A DNA stretch of 64,000 nt, from positions 186,001 to 250,000 of the forward strand of contig NZ_SGWV01000008.1 of the NCBI RefSeq assembly GCF_004216565.1, in the 5' to 3' direction. The notes under the pieces were generated by a model. The model was not told where the DNA came from. It worked only from the letters and a program-made list of their open reading frames with translations, and did not search any database. This stretch comes from Sphaerotilus mobilis. GTDB taxonomy: Bacteria > Pseudomonadota > Gammaproteobacteria > Burkholderiales > Burkholderiaceae_C. Of this stretch, positions 13,284 to 22,414 are shown piece after piece; within the stretch, counting starts at the first letter, position 1; each line of letters opens with the position of its first letter. The position numbers and the translations under genes are program-made.

Positions 13284-13327
13284 CGCTTATGCGGGTTTGG
13301 TCGTGGCGCAAGTTGACATAATCAACA
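13284..13327 (+). repeat. Right attachment repeat of the provirus
   Basis: Second copy of the 44-bp repeat (see 2234-2277), with A at 13310. It ends at ATCAACA; the following bases TCGTTGCGCATC differ from the left copy and represent flanking chromosome. The right junction lies 69 bases before the napC stop codon. Confidence 0.85.
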
Positions 13328-13339
13328 TCGTTGCGCATC
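13311..13339 (-). other. dif-like XerC/XerD recombination site
   Basis: Read on the + strand, AGTTGACATAA matches the XerD arm of E. coli dif (ATTTAACATAA) at 9 of 11 positions. A spacer containing CAACAT follows, then TTGCGCATC, which resembles the XerC arm TTATGCGCACC at its TGCGCA core. The spacer appears one base longer than the usual 6. The provirus lacks an integrase and its crossover falls at this spacer, consistent with Xer-mediated integration. It is not proven to be the chromosome's main dif. Confidence 0.55.
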
Positions 13340-13347
13340 ACGTGATG
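13336..13347. promoter_or_regulatory. 12-bp perfect palindrome beside the att site
   Basis: CATCACGTGATG reads the same on both strands and sits between the dif-like site and the napC 3' end. It could be a protein-binding site or part of a nap operon 3' structure. It is chromosomal, outside the provirus repeat. Confidence 0.4.
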
Positions 13348-13396
13348 ACCCAGATGCTTCAGACGAGGTCTGGACATCGGGTCGCTTCACGTCACG

Positions 13397-14038
13397 TCAC
13401 TTGGCCGGTACCACTTGACCGGACGTGTCGGTCGGCGCTGCGCCGGGTGGCACATGCGGCAGACGGTGCGCGATGCCCTTGTGACAGTCGATGCAGGTCT
13501 TCTCCTGGTTGGCCAGATAGGTCGCGTGCATCGTCTGCGCACGCACACTCTGGCGGGTGAAATCCATGGACTCGTACTGGTGGCAGTTGCGGCATTCGAG
13601 CGAGTCGTTGGCCTTGAGGCGGGACCATTCATGCTGAGCCAGCTCCAGGCGCATGGCCGCGAACTTCTCGGGTGTGTCGATGGTGCCGAAGACCTTGCCC
13701 CAGACCTCCTTGGACGCCTGCATCTTGCGGGCGATCTTGTCGGTCCAGTTGTGTGGCACGTGGCAGTCCGAGCAGATGGCCCTCACACCCGAGCGGTTGC
13801 TGTAGTGGATGGTCGTTTTCAGTTCCGCAAAGACGTTGTCGCGCATCTCGTGGCACCCGGTGCAGAAGGCTTCCGTGTTGGTCGCTTCCATGGCCGTGTT
13901 GAAGGCGCCCCAGAAGATGACGCCACCGATGAAGCCGCCGATGGTCAGGAGTCCGAGGCTGTAGTGAACGCTCGGGCGGCGGACGATTTGCCAGAACTGT
14001 CGAAGGCGCAGGCGCATGGCTGTGGTCCTGTTTGTCAT
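13397..14038 (-). CDS. napC: Membrane-anchored tetrahaem cytochrome c NapC
   Basis: Quinol dehydrogenase of the NapC/NirT family that passes electrons from menaquinol or ubiquinol to NapB/NapA. 213 residues from ATG 14038. There is a single N-terminal membrane helix ([20 protein letters not shown]) and four CxxCH haem sites (CTGCH, CSDCH, CRNCH, CIDCH) in the periplasmic domain. The last gene of napEDABC, its start is immediately beside the napB stop. An internal Met seven codons in is an alternative start. The provirus lies 69 bases beyond its stop, so operon read-through could enter the element's repressor strand. Confidence 0.95.
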   Translation of the reverse strand: MTNRTTAMRLRLRQFWQIVRRPSVHYSLGLLTIGGFIGGVIFWGAFNTAMEATNTEAFCTGCHEMRDNVFAELKTTIHYSNRSGVRAICSDCHVPHNWTDKIARKMQASKEVWGKVFGTIDTPEKFAAMRLELAQHEWSRLKANDSLECRNCHQYESMDFTRQSVRAQTMHATYLANQEKTCIDCHKGIAHRLPHVPPGAAPTDTSGQVVPAK

Positions 14039-14039
14039 G

Positions 14040-14504
14040 CTAGGGGCGGATCGGCGCTGCGTTGGCATTGGCGGGCTCGGCGCGGTAGTCGTTGCGCACC
14101 AGAGGTGGCACGTTCTCCTGCGCCACATGGCACTGCTTGCAGAAGTAGCGTCGTGTCGAGATGTGGTCGAGGACCTTGCCGCTGCGATCGACGTGGTGCG
14201 TCGCGCTCACCGGAACGGCCTGCGACAGCGATGTCCTTTCGCGCGCATGGCAGTCCAGGCATTTGTTGAAGTTGCGGTCGACCTGGTAGCCGTCGATGCG
14301 GTGCGGGATCACCGGCGGCTGCTGCGTATAGCTCCGCGGGAGTCGCTGGTCGTCGTTGACCGCATTGCCCAGACGCGCAGGCGCGGTGGTGCCGGTGATG
14401 GGCGTGGCGCCACGCAGCGCATCGAGCAGCGGCGCGGCGTGCGCGGCGAACCCGGCGGACGTGGCCATCCACGCGGCCAGGCACAGGAACAGGCTGGATC
14501 TCAT
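14040..14504 (-). CDS. napB: Periplasmic nitrate reductase dihaem cytochrome subunit
   Basis: A 154-residue electron-transfer subunit of the NapAB complex. The ATG at 14504 begins a signal peptide ([23 protein letters not shown]). Two haem-c sites, CLDCH and CKQCH, and the [14 protein letters not shown] and RRYFCKQCH contexts are diagnostic. The longer upstream frame overlaps napA and is rejected. It lies between napA and napC with short gaps, consistent with one transcript. Confidence 0.95.
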   Translation of the reverse strand: MRSSLFLCLAAWMATSAGFAAHAAPLLDALRGATPITGTTAPARLGNAVNDDQRLPRSYTQQPPVIPHRIDGYQVDRNFNKCLDCHARERTSLSQAVPVSATHHVDRSGKVLDHISTRRYFCKQCHVAQENVPPLVRNDYRAEPANANAAPIRP

Positions 14505-14529
14505 GACAGGCCCTCCAGGCCGGTTCGCC

Positions 14530-17013
14530 CTAGACCTTGACGATCTTGACGGCGCATTTCTTGAAGTCGGTCTGGAACGAGATGGGATCGGTGGCATCGA
14601 GCGTCAGCTTGTTGATGAGCTGGCTCGCATCGAACCACGGCACGAACACGAGGCCGCGCGGGGGTTTGTTGCGGTCCCGCGTCTCCACGCGGGTGCGCAT
14701 GCTGCCGCGCCGGGAACTGATCTCGATCTCCGAGCCGCGACGCAGGCCCAGCGCTCGGGCGTCGTCGGGATGCATGTAGCAGACCGCATGAGGCACCGCC
14801 TTGTGCAACTCGGGAACACGACGGGTCATCGAACCCGAATGCCAGTGTTCAAGCACACGGCCGGTTGACAGCCAGAACGGATAGTCCTTGTCGGGCGACT
14901 CTGCCGGTGGTTCGTAGGGCAGCGCGTAGATGCGCGCCTTGCCGTCGGGGAAGCCGTAGAACTGGAAGTCCGATCCCGGCTTGACGTAGGGATCGGTCCC
15001 TTCCTTGTAGCGCCAACGTGTCTCCTTGCCGTTCACCACGGGCCAGCGCAGTCCCCTGCCCTGGTGGTAGACATCGAACGGAGCCAGGTCGTGTCCGTGG
15101 CCACGGCCGAACTGCGCGTATTCCTCGAACAGGCCCTTCTGCGGATAGAAGCCGAATTCCTTCGCCTCGGCGTTGGCGTAGCCAGCCTCGATGTCGGAGA
15201 CCGGGAAACGATCGGCCACGCCATTGCGGAACAGGATGTCGTACAGGGTCTTGCCGCGGTACGCCGGCTTGCGGGCCAGCAGGTCGGCCGGCCAGACCTC
15301 CTCGACCTTGAAGCGCTTGGAGAACGCCATCAACTGCCACAGGTCCGAGCGGGCTTCGCCGGGCGGTGACACCAGTTGATGCCAGAAGTGGGTGCGCCTC
15401 TCGGCGTTGCCATAGGCGCCCTCCTTCTCGACCCACATGGCGGCCGGCAGGATCAGGTCGGCGGCCAGCGCCGTCACGGTCGGGTAGGCATCCGAGACGA
15501 CCACAAAATTGGCCGGGTTGCGGTAGCCGGGATAGCCCTCCTGAGCCAGATTGGCGCCGGCCTGCATGTTGTTGTTGACCATCACCCAGTAGGCATTGAG
15601 CTTGCCGTCCTTGAGCATCCGGTTCTGCAGCACCGCGTGGTAGCCGGGCACATCGGGGATCGTGCCGGGCGGCAGTTGCCAGATCTCCTCGGCATGTGCC
15701 CGGTGTTTTGGGTTGGTGACCACCAAGTCGGCTGGCAGGCGATGGGCAAACGTGCCGACCTCGCGGGCCGTGCCGCAGGCCGAGGGCTGGCCGGTCAGCG
15801 AGAACGGGCTGTTGCCCGGCGTGGAGATCTTGCCGGTCAGCAGGTGGATGTTGTAGACCATGTTGTTGCACCAGACCCCGCGGGTGTGCTGGTTGAAGCC
15901 CATGGTCCAGAACGACATCACCTTGATCTTTGGATCCGCATACAACTCGGCCAGCGCGAGCAGCCGGTTCTTGGGCACACCGCTCAGGCGCGCCGTGTAC
16001 TCGAGGTCATAGGTCGCCACAAAAGCGGCGAACTCGTCGAAGGTCATCGGCTTGGAGCCGCCCGCCATCGGCCCGGCGTTCTTGGCCGCCTTCTGCAGCG
16101 GGTGATCGGGCCGCAGGCCGTAGCCGATGTCGGTGTTGCCGCGCAGGAAGGTGGTGTGCTTCTCGACGAAGGCCTTGTTGACCCGACCGGTGCTGATGAT
16201 GTGGTGGGCGATGAAGTTGAGGATGGCCAGGTCGGACTGCGGCGTGAAGGTCAGCTCGATGTCGGCCAGTTCGTAGGAGCGATGTTCGAAGGTGGACAGC
16301 ACCGCCACCTTGACGTCGGGCGCGCTCAGGCGCCGGTCGGTCACACGGGTCCAGAGGATGGGGTGCATCTCGGCCATGTTCGAGCCCCAGAGCACGAAGG
16401 CGTCGGCGACCTCGATGTCGTCGTAGCAGCCCATGGGCTCATCGGCGCCGAAGGTGCGCATGAAGCCCACCGCGGCCGAGGCCATGCAATGGCGCGCGTT
16501 CGGGTCGATGTTGTTGGACCGGAACCCGGCCTTCATCAGCTTGAGCGCGGCATAGCCTTCCCAGATCGTCCACTGGCCCGAGCCGAACATGCCCACCGCC
16601 GTCGGCCCCTTGTCCTTCAGGGCACGCTTGAACTGTTCGGCCATGACGTCGAAGGCGGTGTCCCAGGACACCCGCTCGAACTCGCCGTCCTTGGCGTACT
16701 TGCCGTCCTTCATGCGCAGCAGCGGAGCGGTCAGCCGGTCCTCGCCGTACATGATCTTGGAGAGGTAGTAGCCCTTGATGCAGTTCAGGCCCTTGTTGAC
16801 CTCGGCCTGCACGTCGCCCTGCGTGGCGATGACGCGGTTGTCCTTCACCGCGACGTTGACGCCGCAGCCGGTCCCGCAGAAGCGACAGGGCGCCTTGCTC
16901 CACTTGACGCCGGCCTCGCCGGCAGCGGTCTGTGCCGGCGTCGGCACGGAAATGCCGGCAGCAGACCCAGCGGCTGCAGCGGCGGATTGGCGGATGAAGT
17001 CGCGCCTACGCAT
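14530..17013 (-). CDS. napA: Periplasmic nitrate reductase catalytic subunit
   Basis: A molybdopterin-guanine-dinucleotide enzyme reducing nitrate to nitrite in the periplasm. 827 residues, normal length. It starts with a Tat signal containing RRRDFI. The [4Fe-4S] site CRFCGTGCG...GLNCIKGYY is near residues 43-85. The Mo-ligand cysteine lies in [11 protein letters not shown], and [11 protein letters not shown] and the C-terminal cofactor-binding domain follow. Its start overlaps the napD 3' end by 8 bases, so NapD (Tat chaperone) and NapA are translationally coupled. Confidence 0.98.
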   Translation of the reverse strand: MRRRDFIRQSAAAAAGSAAGISVPTPAQTAAGEAGVKWSKAPCRFCGTGCGVNVAVKDNRVIATQGDVQAEVNKGLNCIKGYYLSKIMYGEDRLTAPLLRMKDGKYAKDGEFERVSWDTAFDVMAEQFKRALKDKGPTAVGMFGSGQWTIWEGYAALKLMKAGFRSNNIDPNARHCMASAAVGFMRTFGADEPMGCYDDIEVADAFVLWGSNMAEMHPILWTRVTDRRLSAPDVKVAVLSTFEHRSYELADIELTFTPQSDLAILNFIAHHIISTGRVNKAFVEKHTTFLRGNTDIGYGLRPDHPLQKAAKNAGPMAGGSKPMTFDEFAAFVATYDLEYTARLSGVPKNRLLALAELYADPKIKVMSFWTMGFNQHTRGVWCNNMVYNIHLLTGKISTPGNSPFSLTGQPSACGTAREVGTFAHRLPADLVVTNPKHRAHAEEIWQLPPGTIPDVPGYHAVLQNRMLKDGKLNAYWVMVNNNMQAGANLAQEGYPGYRNPANFVVVSDAYPTVTALAADLILPAAMWVEKEGAYGNAERRTHFWHQLVSPPGEARSDLWQLMAFSKRFKVEEVWPADLLARKPAYRGKTLYDILFRNGVADRFPVSDIEAGYANAEAKEFGFYPQKGLFEEYAQFGRGHGHDLAPFDVYHQGRGLRWPVVNGKETRWRYKEGTDPYVKPGSDFQFYGFPDGKARIYALPYEPPAESPDKDYPFWLSTGRVLEHWHSGSMTRRVPELHKAVPHAVCYMHPDDARALGLRRGSEIEISSRRGSMRTRVETRDRNKPPRGLVFVPWFDASQLINKLTLDATDPISFQTDFKKCAVKIVKV

Positions 17014-17284
17014 CAGGAAGCTCCTCGTTCATGGCGTCCAGGCTGTCGGCGCACTGGTAGACCAGGGCCGCCGACATCACGCCGTCGATGTGCTGGATGT
17101 CCGACACCCTCAGGCTCATGGCGGGTGCGCTGGAAGCCTCCAGCGTCACGACCAGCTTGCCCCGCTCCGACGTCGCATGGACGACGGCATCGGGCATGGC
17201 GACGATCTGCGCGGCGATCCGCTCGACCCGGCTCGGGGATGTGTGCACCACCAGGCTGGCGATGTGGAGTTCGTCGAGGCCCAC
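17006..17284 (-). CDS. napD: NapA signal-peptide chaperone NapD
   Basis: A 92-residue ferredoxin-like chaperone that binds the NapA twin-arginine signal and delays export until the cofactor is inserted. It opens with the family sequence [23 protein letters not shown] and retains the [20 protein letters not shown] strand pattern. It is directly upstream of and overlapping napA. Confidence 0.93.
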   Translation of the reverse strand: MGLDELHIASLVVHTSPSRVERIAAQIVAMPDAVVHATSERGKLVVTLEASSAPAMSLRVSDIQHIDGVMSAALVYQCADSLDAMNEELPDA

Positions 17285-17295
17285 CTTCGTGGGCC

Positions 17296-17460
17296 TCAGG
17301 ACAGTGACCCCGGAGGGCCGGCGAGCAGCTGGATCATCCAGACCATGAAGCCATAGCCTGACACCAGCCCGAGCGCCAGCACGGGCGCCAGAAGGACGGA
17401 CAGGACTAGGAAGGCTTTCAGCTCCTGCGCTTTGGCAGGCAAGCTTTGGGGATCGGTCAT
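17296..17460 (-). CDS. napE: Small membrane protein NapE
   Basis: 54 residues from ATG 17460; first gene of the nap operon. A polar N-terminus (MTDPQSLPAKAQELKAF) leads into one or two membrane segments (LVLSVLLAPVLALGLVSGYGFMVWMIQLL), matching NapE, whose role is unclear. The 25-codon upstream extension in the same frame is rejected because it is not hydrophobic and lacks similarity. No convincing FNR box was found in the 140 bases upstream. Confidence 0.88.
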   Translation of the reverse strand: MTDPQSLPAKAQELKAFLVLSVLLAPVLALGLVSGYGFMVWMIQLLAGPPGSLS

Positions 17461-17598
17461 GTCTCGACTGCCTTCCTGACCGACGGCGTGACGGCCTTGA
17501 TGAGACGGGACATCGACCTGACGTCCCGGATTCAAAAAAGGATAGTCATCCGTGCTTCAGGTGTCCAGAACATGCGCGATAAATGAACCTTAATGCTC

Positions 17599-20124
17599 TC
17601 AGGGTTTGATCGCCCGCAAGCTCAGCTCACGGGCAGGCGGCCGGACCGGCCAGAGGGGGATGCCCTCACCCCGCGACCAGAGCGCCAACAAGTTGCCATG
17701 GTCCGGCGACAGCGCGATGCCCGACTGGCCGGTCGACTGCACGATGCGCGAACGGGCTGGCGCTGCCAGGTCGTAGATCGCCCGCAGGCCGGGCCCGTGC
17801 TCGACCTGGTAGGTCCGCGCATCGCCCGGGTCGGCCCGCAGGTTGACGCGCATCGCGTTGATGCCGTGGCTGTCGCCCGGCACGGCGACCCGCAGCTCGA
17901 ACAGCCGGCGCAGCGGCGCGATCTGGCTGAAAGGCCGGTGCTCGGCCCGAACCCGGTGCAGCCGTTCCCAGCGCCAGGTGGTCGGGTCCTCGCCGAGCCG
18001 TTGGCGCAGGTCGGCGATGGCGTCGGCATAGGCGGCATCGACCTGCTCAGCGCAGCTTTCCGTGCGGTCAGAGGTGGCCTTGTCGTCGCACCACCACCGA
18101 TCCTGGTCCGCCAGGATGCCGGTCAAGGCATCCCGGAAGCTGCGCCGCTCGCTGAACTGACGACCCCACAGCGGACCCAACTCATCGGCCAGCACGCGAC
18201 GGGTCACGGCCAGCGCCCAGGCCTGATACAGGCTGGCGCCGGTCGAATCGGCGCTCATCTCGCCGTCGAAACGGGCCTGGATGCGCGCCAGTTGTTCGAT
18301 CCATGCGGCATCGCCGTTCGACGCGGGGCCTCGCCACGTCGCCGAGCGGAAGGCCGCCAACAGGGTCCGCGACGACAGCGATCGGACGTCACGCTGCATG
18401 GCGGCGAAGCTGTCGACGTCATGCAGCGGCCGGGCCAGCAAGAGATCCTCGATGCGCTGCTGCCGGTGCGGAAAGGTCCATTCTGAACTCAGGAAATACC
18501 GGTAGCCATCGGGCGTCGTGCGCTGGTTCGCGGTGGCCAGCCAGCCGCTGGCGGGATCGACCTGCAGCGGGAGCTCGGCCGGATCGATCTGGCCGACCCA
18601 GTCGTAGCGCGCCTGCCAGCCGGGCGCCGGCACCTGCCCATGCAGGTCGTGAAGGGCACCCCGCACCGGCACGCGCCCGGGCAAGAGCAAGGCGATGCGC
18701 CCGTGCGGCCCGCGCCGGTCAGCCACCAGCATGTTCTGCATCGGCGCACCGTAGCCGCGCGCGGCGGCGACGAAGTCCTCGATCGAGCGGGCCTGGTTGA
18801 AGCCGATGCCTGCAGCGATGGTCGTGACGTCGGCATCGAGCGCCGTCCAGCGCATCGCCAATCCGTAGGGCTGCCCTGCCCTGCCGGTCAAGTCTTGCGT
18901 GGCGGCGGTTGCGGCGTCCGAGATCAGTGGTCCGTGACGGCCGGTGCGCACCTGCAGCCGCACAGGCTCGGCCTGGCCTCGCACGGCGATCAGCTCCTCG
19001 CGCTGCTCGAAGCGGGCCCAGCCATCGGGTGTTCGATAGCGCATCGGATCGGCCGGGTCGATGGCCTCGATGTAGAGGTCCTGCACGTCGGGATTCGTGT
19101 TTGTGTAGGCCCAGGCAATGTCCTGGTTCTGGCCCAGCACGACGGCCGGCAGGCCGGGGATGCTTGCGCCGGCGACGTGCAGTCCCGGCGCGAACAGGCG
19201 CGCCAGGTACCACAGCGACGGTGTGCTCAGGCGCAGGTGCGGGTCGTTGGCGATCAGAGGCAGGCCGCTGTCGCTGCGACGTCCGTCGACGGCCCAGTTG
19301 TTCGAGCCGACGCCTTCGACACCGGACTCGGGTGCCATGCCGATCAGGCGCTCGATGACCTCGCCGCCCTGCACCTGCCAGTCGCGGGCCAGCGCGGTGT
19401 AGTCGGCCACCGGCAGCGGCTGCTCGCCAGGGTAAGGCGGCAACAACTGATGGATGCGAGCCAGGTCCATGCGGGCCGCCAGACGCAGCCGCAGCAGTTC
19501 GCTGCTCCAGTTGCCGCCCAGGTCCCACGCCATCATGATCGACCAGGCCAACGAGTCGACGGGCGTCCAGGGCTCTGGGCGCAGGCCGAGCAGCAGGAAC
19601 TCCGGCGGCCGCGCCTTCAGGTGCTGCTGTGACCAGGCGTTGACGCCATCGGCATAGGCCTGCAACGCCTGTCGGGTCGGGGCATCCAAGCGTTCCCATT
19701 GCGCCTCGGCGGCCTGGCGCACGCCCAGGGCACGGATGAAGCGGTCGTTGTCCAGGGCCGCAACGCCGAAGGCCTCGGCCAGTCGGCCGGAGCCGATCCG
19801 GCGGTGCAGGTCGAGCTGCCAGAGGCGATCCTGCGCATGCGCGTAACCGAGGCCGAACAGGGCGCCTTCGAGGCGCTTGGCGTGGATGCTCGGAACGCCA
19901 TGGCCGTCGCGTGCGATGCGAACGTCACCCCAGGCGCTGATCACGGTGCGCGTGCCGTCCGCTCTGGGCAGGACCTGCTGCCGATAGGCCGCGTAGGTCG
20001 CCAGCAGCAGCACGATGCCACCGAGCACACAGGCGCCCAGCACGCGCAGCCAGCGACACCGCACGGGCGTGCTCGGTGACGGATTCGGGCGTGCCGCCGA
20101 TGGTCCAGGTCGCTGCAAGATCAT
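17599..20124 (-). CDS. Penicillin/acyl-homoserine-lactone acylase family (Ntn hydrolase)
   Basis: A secreted or membrane-anchored acylase, 841 residues from ATG 20124, with an N-terminal hydrophobic helix (VLGACVLGGIVLLLATYAAY). The alpha-subunit region has GVPSIHA and GLGYAHAQDRLWQLDLHRR. The autocatalytic cleavage and nucleophile site is GVGSNNWAVDG (Ser after Gly, residue about 275). The beta chain has ANDPHL, PSLWY and NTNPDVQDLY. It belongs to the penicillin amidase superfamily, which includes quorum-quenching AHL acylases; the substrate cannot be told from sequence reading. Divergent from the dehydrogenase at 20226. Confidence 0.88.
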   Translation of the reverse strand: MILQRPGPSAARPNPSPSTPVRCRWLRVLGACVLGGIVLLLATYAAYRQQVLPRADGTRTVISAWGDVRIARDGHGVPSIHAKRLEGALFGLGYAHAQDRLWQLDLHRRIGSGRLAEAFGVAALDNDRFIRALGVRQAAEAQWERLDAPTRQALQAYADGVNAWSQQHLKARPPEFLLLGLRPEPWTPVDSLAWSIMMAWDLGGNWSSELLRLRLAARMDLARIHQLLPPYPGEQPLPVADYTALARDWQVQGGEVIERLIGMAPESGVEGVGSNNWAVDGRRSDSGLPLIANDPHLRLSTPSLWYLARLFAPGLHVAGASIPGLPAVVLGQNQDIAWAYTNTNPDVQDLYIEAIDPADPMRYRTPDGWARFEQREELIAVRGQAEPVRLQVRTGRHGPLISDAATAATQDLTGRAGQPYGLAMRWTALDADVTTIAAGIGFNQARSIEDFVAAARGYGAPMQNMLVADRRGPHGRIALLLPGRVPVRGALHDLHGQVPAPGWQARYDWVGQIDPAELPLQVDPASGWLATANQRTTPDGYRYFLSSEWTFPHRQQRIEDLLLARPLHDVDSFAAMQRDVRSLSSRTLLAAFRSATWRGPASNGDAAWIEQLARIQARFDGEMSADSTGASLYQAWALAVTRRVLADELGPLWGRQFSERRSFRDALTGILADQDRWWCDDKATSDRTESCAEQVDAAYADAIADLRQRLGEDPTTWRWERLHRVRAEHRPFSQIAPLRRLFELRVAVPGDSHGINAMRVNLRADPGDARTYQVEHGPGLRAIYDLAAPARSRIVQSTGQSGIALSPDHGNLLALWSRGEGIPLWPVRPPARELSLRAIKP

Positions 20125-20225
20125 GGCGCCATGGTGCCTGCTTCGAGGGCGCCATCGACTTCCGGAGAACCCCGAAAGCGTCGAAGGGGGCTCGGGGCAC
20201 AATGGCGCGAACGAGAAGAACGCCC

Positions 20226-21236
20226 ATGAACATCGTCATTCTTGATGACTACCAGGACGCCGTGCGCAAGCTGCCTTGCGCCGCGCTGCTGGAGCCCTAT
20301 GGCCCGAAGATCTACACCAACACGGTCAAGGGCATCGGCCAGTTGGCGGTGCGGCTGCGCGATGCCGAAGTCTTGGTGCTGATCCGCGAACGCACGCCCT
20401 TCCCTCGCGCCTTGCTGGAGAAGCTGCCCCGCTTGCGTCTGATCGCGCAGACCGGCAGGGTCGGGTCCCACATCGACCTGGAGACCTGCACCCGGCTGGG
20501 CATCGTCGTCGCCGAAGGCGTTGGCGATCCGACCGCTCCGGCAGAGCTGACTTGGGCACTGATCATGGCGTCCATGCGACGCATTCCTCAATACATCGGC
20601 AACCTCAAGCATGGCGCCTGGCAGCAGGCCGGGCTCAAGGCCGGCTCGATGCCGCCGAACTTCGGTCTGGGTCTGGTGCTCAAGGGCCGCCGACTCGGGG
20701 TCTGGGGCTACGGCCGCATCGGCAAGCTGGTGGCCGGCTACGGTCGCGCCTTCGGCATGGACGTTCGCATCTGGTCCAGCCCGCAGAGCCTGGAACGTGC
20801 CAAAGCCGATGGCCACGAGGTCTACGCGAGCCGAGAAGAACTGTTCGAGCAGAGCGACGTGCTCAGCGTGCACCTGCGACTGGCCGACGCGACCCGTGGG
20901 CTGATCGGCATGAGCGACTTCGCCCTCATGAAGCCCACCGCCCTGTTCGTCAACACCTCGCGCGCCGAGCTGGTCGAGGAGAACGCGCTGGTGACCGCGC
21001 TCAACCGAGGGCGCCCGGGGCTTGCAGCGGTCGACGTCTTCGAGAGCGAGCCGACCTTGCAAGGCCATCCGCTGCTGCGGCTGGAGAACGCGGTGTGCAC
21101 GCCCCACATCGGCTACGTGGAGCTCGACAGCTATGAGCGCTACTTTGGCGCCGCCTTCCAGAACGTTGTGAACTTCCTGCAAGGCAAGCCGACCCACATC
21201 GTGAACCCAGAGGCCCTCCAGGTGGTGCGACGCTGA
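20226..21236 (+). CDS. D-isomer-specific 2-hydroxyacid dehydrogenase
   Basis: A 336-residue NAD(P)-dependent dehydrogenase. It has the catalytic-domain LRLIAQTGRVGSHIDLETC segment and the Rossmann motif GVWGYGRIGKLVAGYGRAFGM. RAELVEE carries the catalytic Arg in the form NTSRAELV. VDVFESEPT and the final CTPHIGYVE provide Glu and His. Closest in pattern to the phosphoglycerate dehydrogenase-like group; the substrate is unknown. ATG 20226 follows a GAACGCCC context; the 50-codon upstream extension is a shadow of the acylase region. Confidence 0.9.
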   Translation: MNIVILDDYQDAVRKLPCAALLEPYGPKIYTNTVKGIGQLAVRLRDAEVLVLIRERTPFPRALLEKLPRLRLIAQTGRVGSHIDLETCTRLGIVVAEGVGDPTAPAELTWALIMASMRRIPQYIGNLKHGAWQQAGLKAGSMPPNFGLGLVLKGRRLGVWGYGRIGKLVAGYGRAFGMDVRIWSSPQSLERAKADGHEVYASREELFEQSDVLSVHLRLADATRGLIGMSDFALMKPTALFVNTSRAELVEENALVTALNRGRPGLAAVDVFESEPTLQGHPLLRLENAVCTPHIGYVELDSYERYFGAAFQNVVNFLQGKPTHIVNPEALQVVRR

Positions 21237-21254
21237 GGCCGCGCTGACCGTCGT

Positions 21255-21632
21255 TCAGGACGGGTTCTCGTAGAACACGTAGGCGGTGGAATAGTCGCTG
21301 AACTCGAAGTACACGCGCTTCTCGCCGTCGCTGACCTTGCCATCGAGGTTGGCGTCGAGCACGCCATAGCCATAGCGATAGGGCCGTGCAGCGCCGTCAT
21401 CGGTGCCGTAGGCGGTGCTCAGCTTGTCGATCTTGACGAAGCGCCGCACCAGCTTGTCGCCAGCATAGACCTCCAGCACGCCATCGGTGCCGGTCCAGTT
21501 CTGGATGCTGCGGCGGATCTCGTTCTGCCGTTCCTGGGTACAGGCTCCGAGCAGCAGCAGGCCACCCGCCATCGTCATGGCTGCTGCCACGCGCCAGGCG
21601 TGGGGAAAGGTCTTGGCGAGGTTCAGGGCCAT
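21255..21632 (-). CDS. Lipoprotein with an EF-hand-like loop
   Basis: A 125-residue lipoprotein: signal peptide to the lipobox LLGAC (Cys about 31), then a basic helix (QNEIRRSIQNW) and a beta-rich domain. The sequence DANLDGKVSDGE has the Asp/Asn/Asp/Lys/Ser spacing of an EF-hand calcium loop. The C-terminus is aromatic (YFEFSDYSTAYVFYENP). No named family is recognised. It is just downstream of rlmB on the same strand (8-base gap) and probably co-transcribed with it. Confidence 0.7.
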   Translation of the reverse strand: MALNLAKTFPHAWRVAAAMTMAGGLLLLGACTQERQNEIRRSIQNWTGTDGVLEVYAGDKLVRRFVKIDKLSTAYGTDDGAARPYRYGYGVLDANLDGKVSDGEKRVYFEFSDYSTAYVFYENPS

Positions 21633-21640
21633 GGTCGCAC

Positions 21641-22378
21641 TCAGCTCCGTTGACGCAGGGTTTCGTAGAGGCAGATGGCAGACGCCACCGACACGTTGAG
21701 GCTTTCGACCGTGCCGCGCATCGGGATGCTGACCAGCTCGTCGCAGGTCTTGCGCGTGAGCTGGCGCATGCCGCCGCCTTCGGCACCGAGCACCCAGGCG
21801 GTCGGCCCGGCAACATCAGACTGATAGAGCGATCGTGGCGCGTCATCGCTGGTGCCGACGATGCGGATGTCGCGCTCCTTGAGTTCACCCAGAGTGCGCG
21901 CCAGGTTGGTCACCATGAAGTACGGGACCGTTTCTGCCGCACCGCTGGCCACTTTGGCGACCGTGGCGTTGATGCCGGCGGCATGGTCACGCGGGGCGAT
22001 CACCGCATGGGCACCGGCACCGTCGGCCACGCGCAGGCAGGCGCCGAGGTTGTGCGGGTCGGTGATGCCGTCGAGCACCAGCAGCAACGGCGGTCCTTCG
22101 ACCGCATCGAGCAGGTCATCGAGCGACTTGTTGAGCACCACCGGCTCGACCCGCGCCACGACGCCCTGATGGCGTGTGTTGCCGCTGAGTTGAGTCAGGC
22201 GTGCGTCGTCGCTGTCGACGATGCGCAGCCCAGCCGCGCGGGCGCGCTCGATGAACTGGTGCATGCGGGCGTCGCGCCGGCTGGCATCGATGTGGATCTC
22301 CTGGACCGACGCAGGCGCGGTCTTCAGGCGGATGGTGACGGCATGAAAACCGAACAGCAGGCGGGTGGGAGCGGGCAT
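21641..22378 (-). CDS. rlmB: 23S rRNA (guanosine-2'-O-)-methyltransferase
   Basis: A SpoU-family (SPOUT) enzyme methylating G2251 of 23S rRNA. 245 residues with an N-terminal substrate-binding domain ([13 protein letters not shown]) and the three SPOUT motifs: [37 protein letters not shown], and [23 protein letters not shown]. The length is usual. It follows a divergent/tandem arrangement with the ABC ATPase gene upstream on the same strand. Confidence 0.95.
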   Translation of the reverse strand: MPAPTRLLFGFHAVTIRLKTAPASVQEIHIDASRRDARMHQFIERARAAGLRIVDSDDARLTQLSGNTRHQGVVARVEPVVLNKSLDDLLDAVEGPPLLLVLDGITDPHNLGACLRVADGAGAHAVIAPRDHAAGINATVAKVASGAAETVPYFMVTNLARTLGELKERDIRIVGTSDDAPRSLYQSDVAGPTAWVLGAEGGGMRQLTRKTCDELVSIPMRGTVESLNVSVASAICLYETLRQRS

Positions 22379-22414
22379 CGGACGATGGTAGCGGCTGACG
22401 TCTGCGCGACCACC

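Larger units (their letters stand above)
2278..13327 (+). mobile_element. Tailless double-jelly-roll (PM2-like) provirus
   Basis: An element of about 11,050 bp flanked by the 44-bp repeats, close to the 10-kb size known for corticovirus PM2. Gene order is: control region, four small early genes, HUH replication initiator, small genes including a zinc ribbon, packaging ATPase, mini membrane protein, capsid protein, three C-terminally anchored membrane proteins, spike-like protein, GH104-type lysin, four small membrane proteins, lipoprotein, and a divergent repressor. There are no tail, portal, large terminase, tape-measure or integrase genes. The genes are tightly packed with overlapping starts and stops, and the coding frames look intact, so it may be inducible. 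Assignment to the PM2 or FLiP side of the double-jelly-roll lineage is inferred from reading the proteins, not from a search. Confidence 0.85.

Noticed and set aside
15376..17307. Long plus-strand open frame opposite napA
   Set aside because: High-GC antisense shadow; the minus strand carries clear napA and napD motifs throughout.
17461..17598. FNR or NarP site upstream of napE
   Set aside because: TTGAT-like fragments occur but no complete TTGAT-N4-ATCAA palindrome was found by eye.
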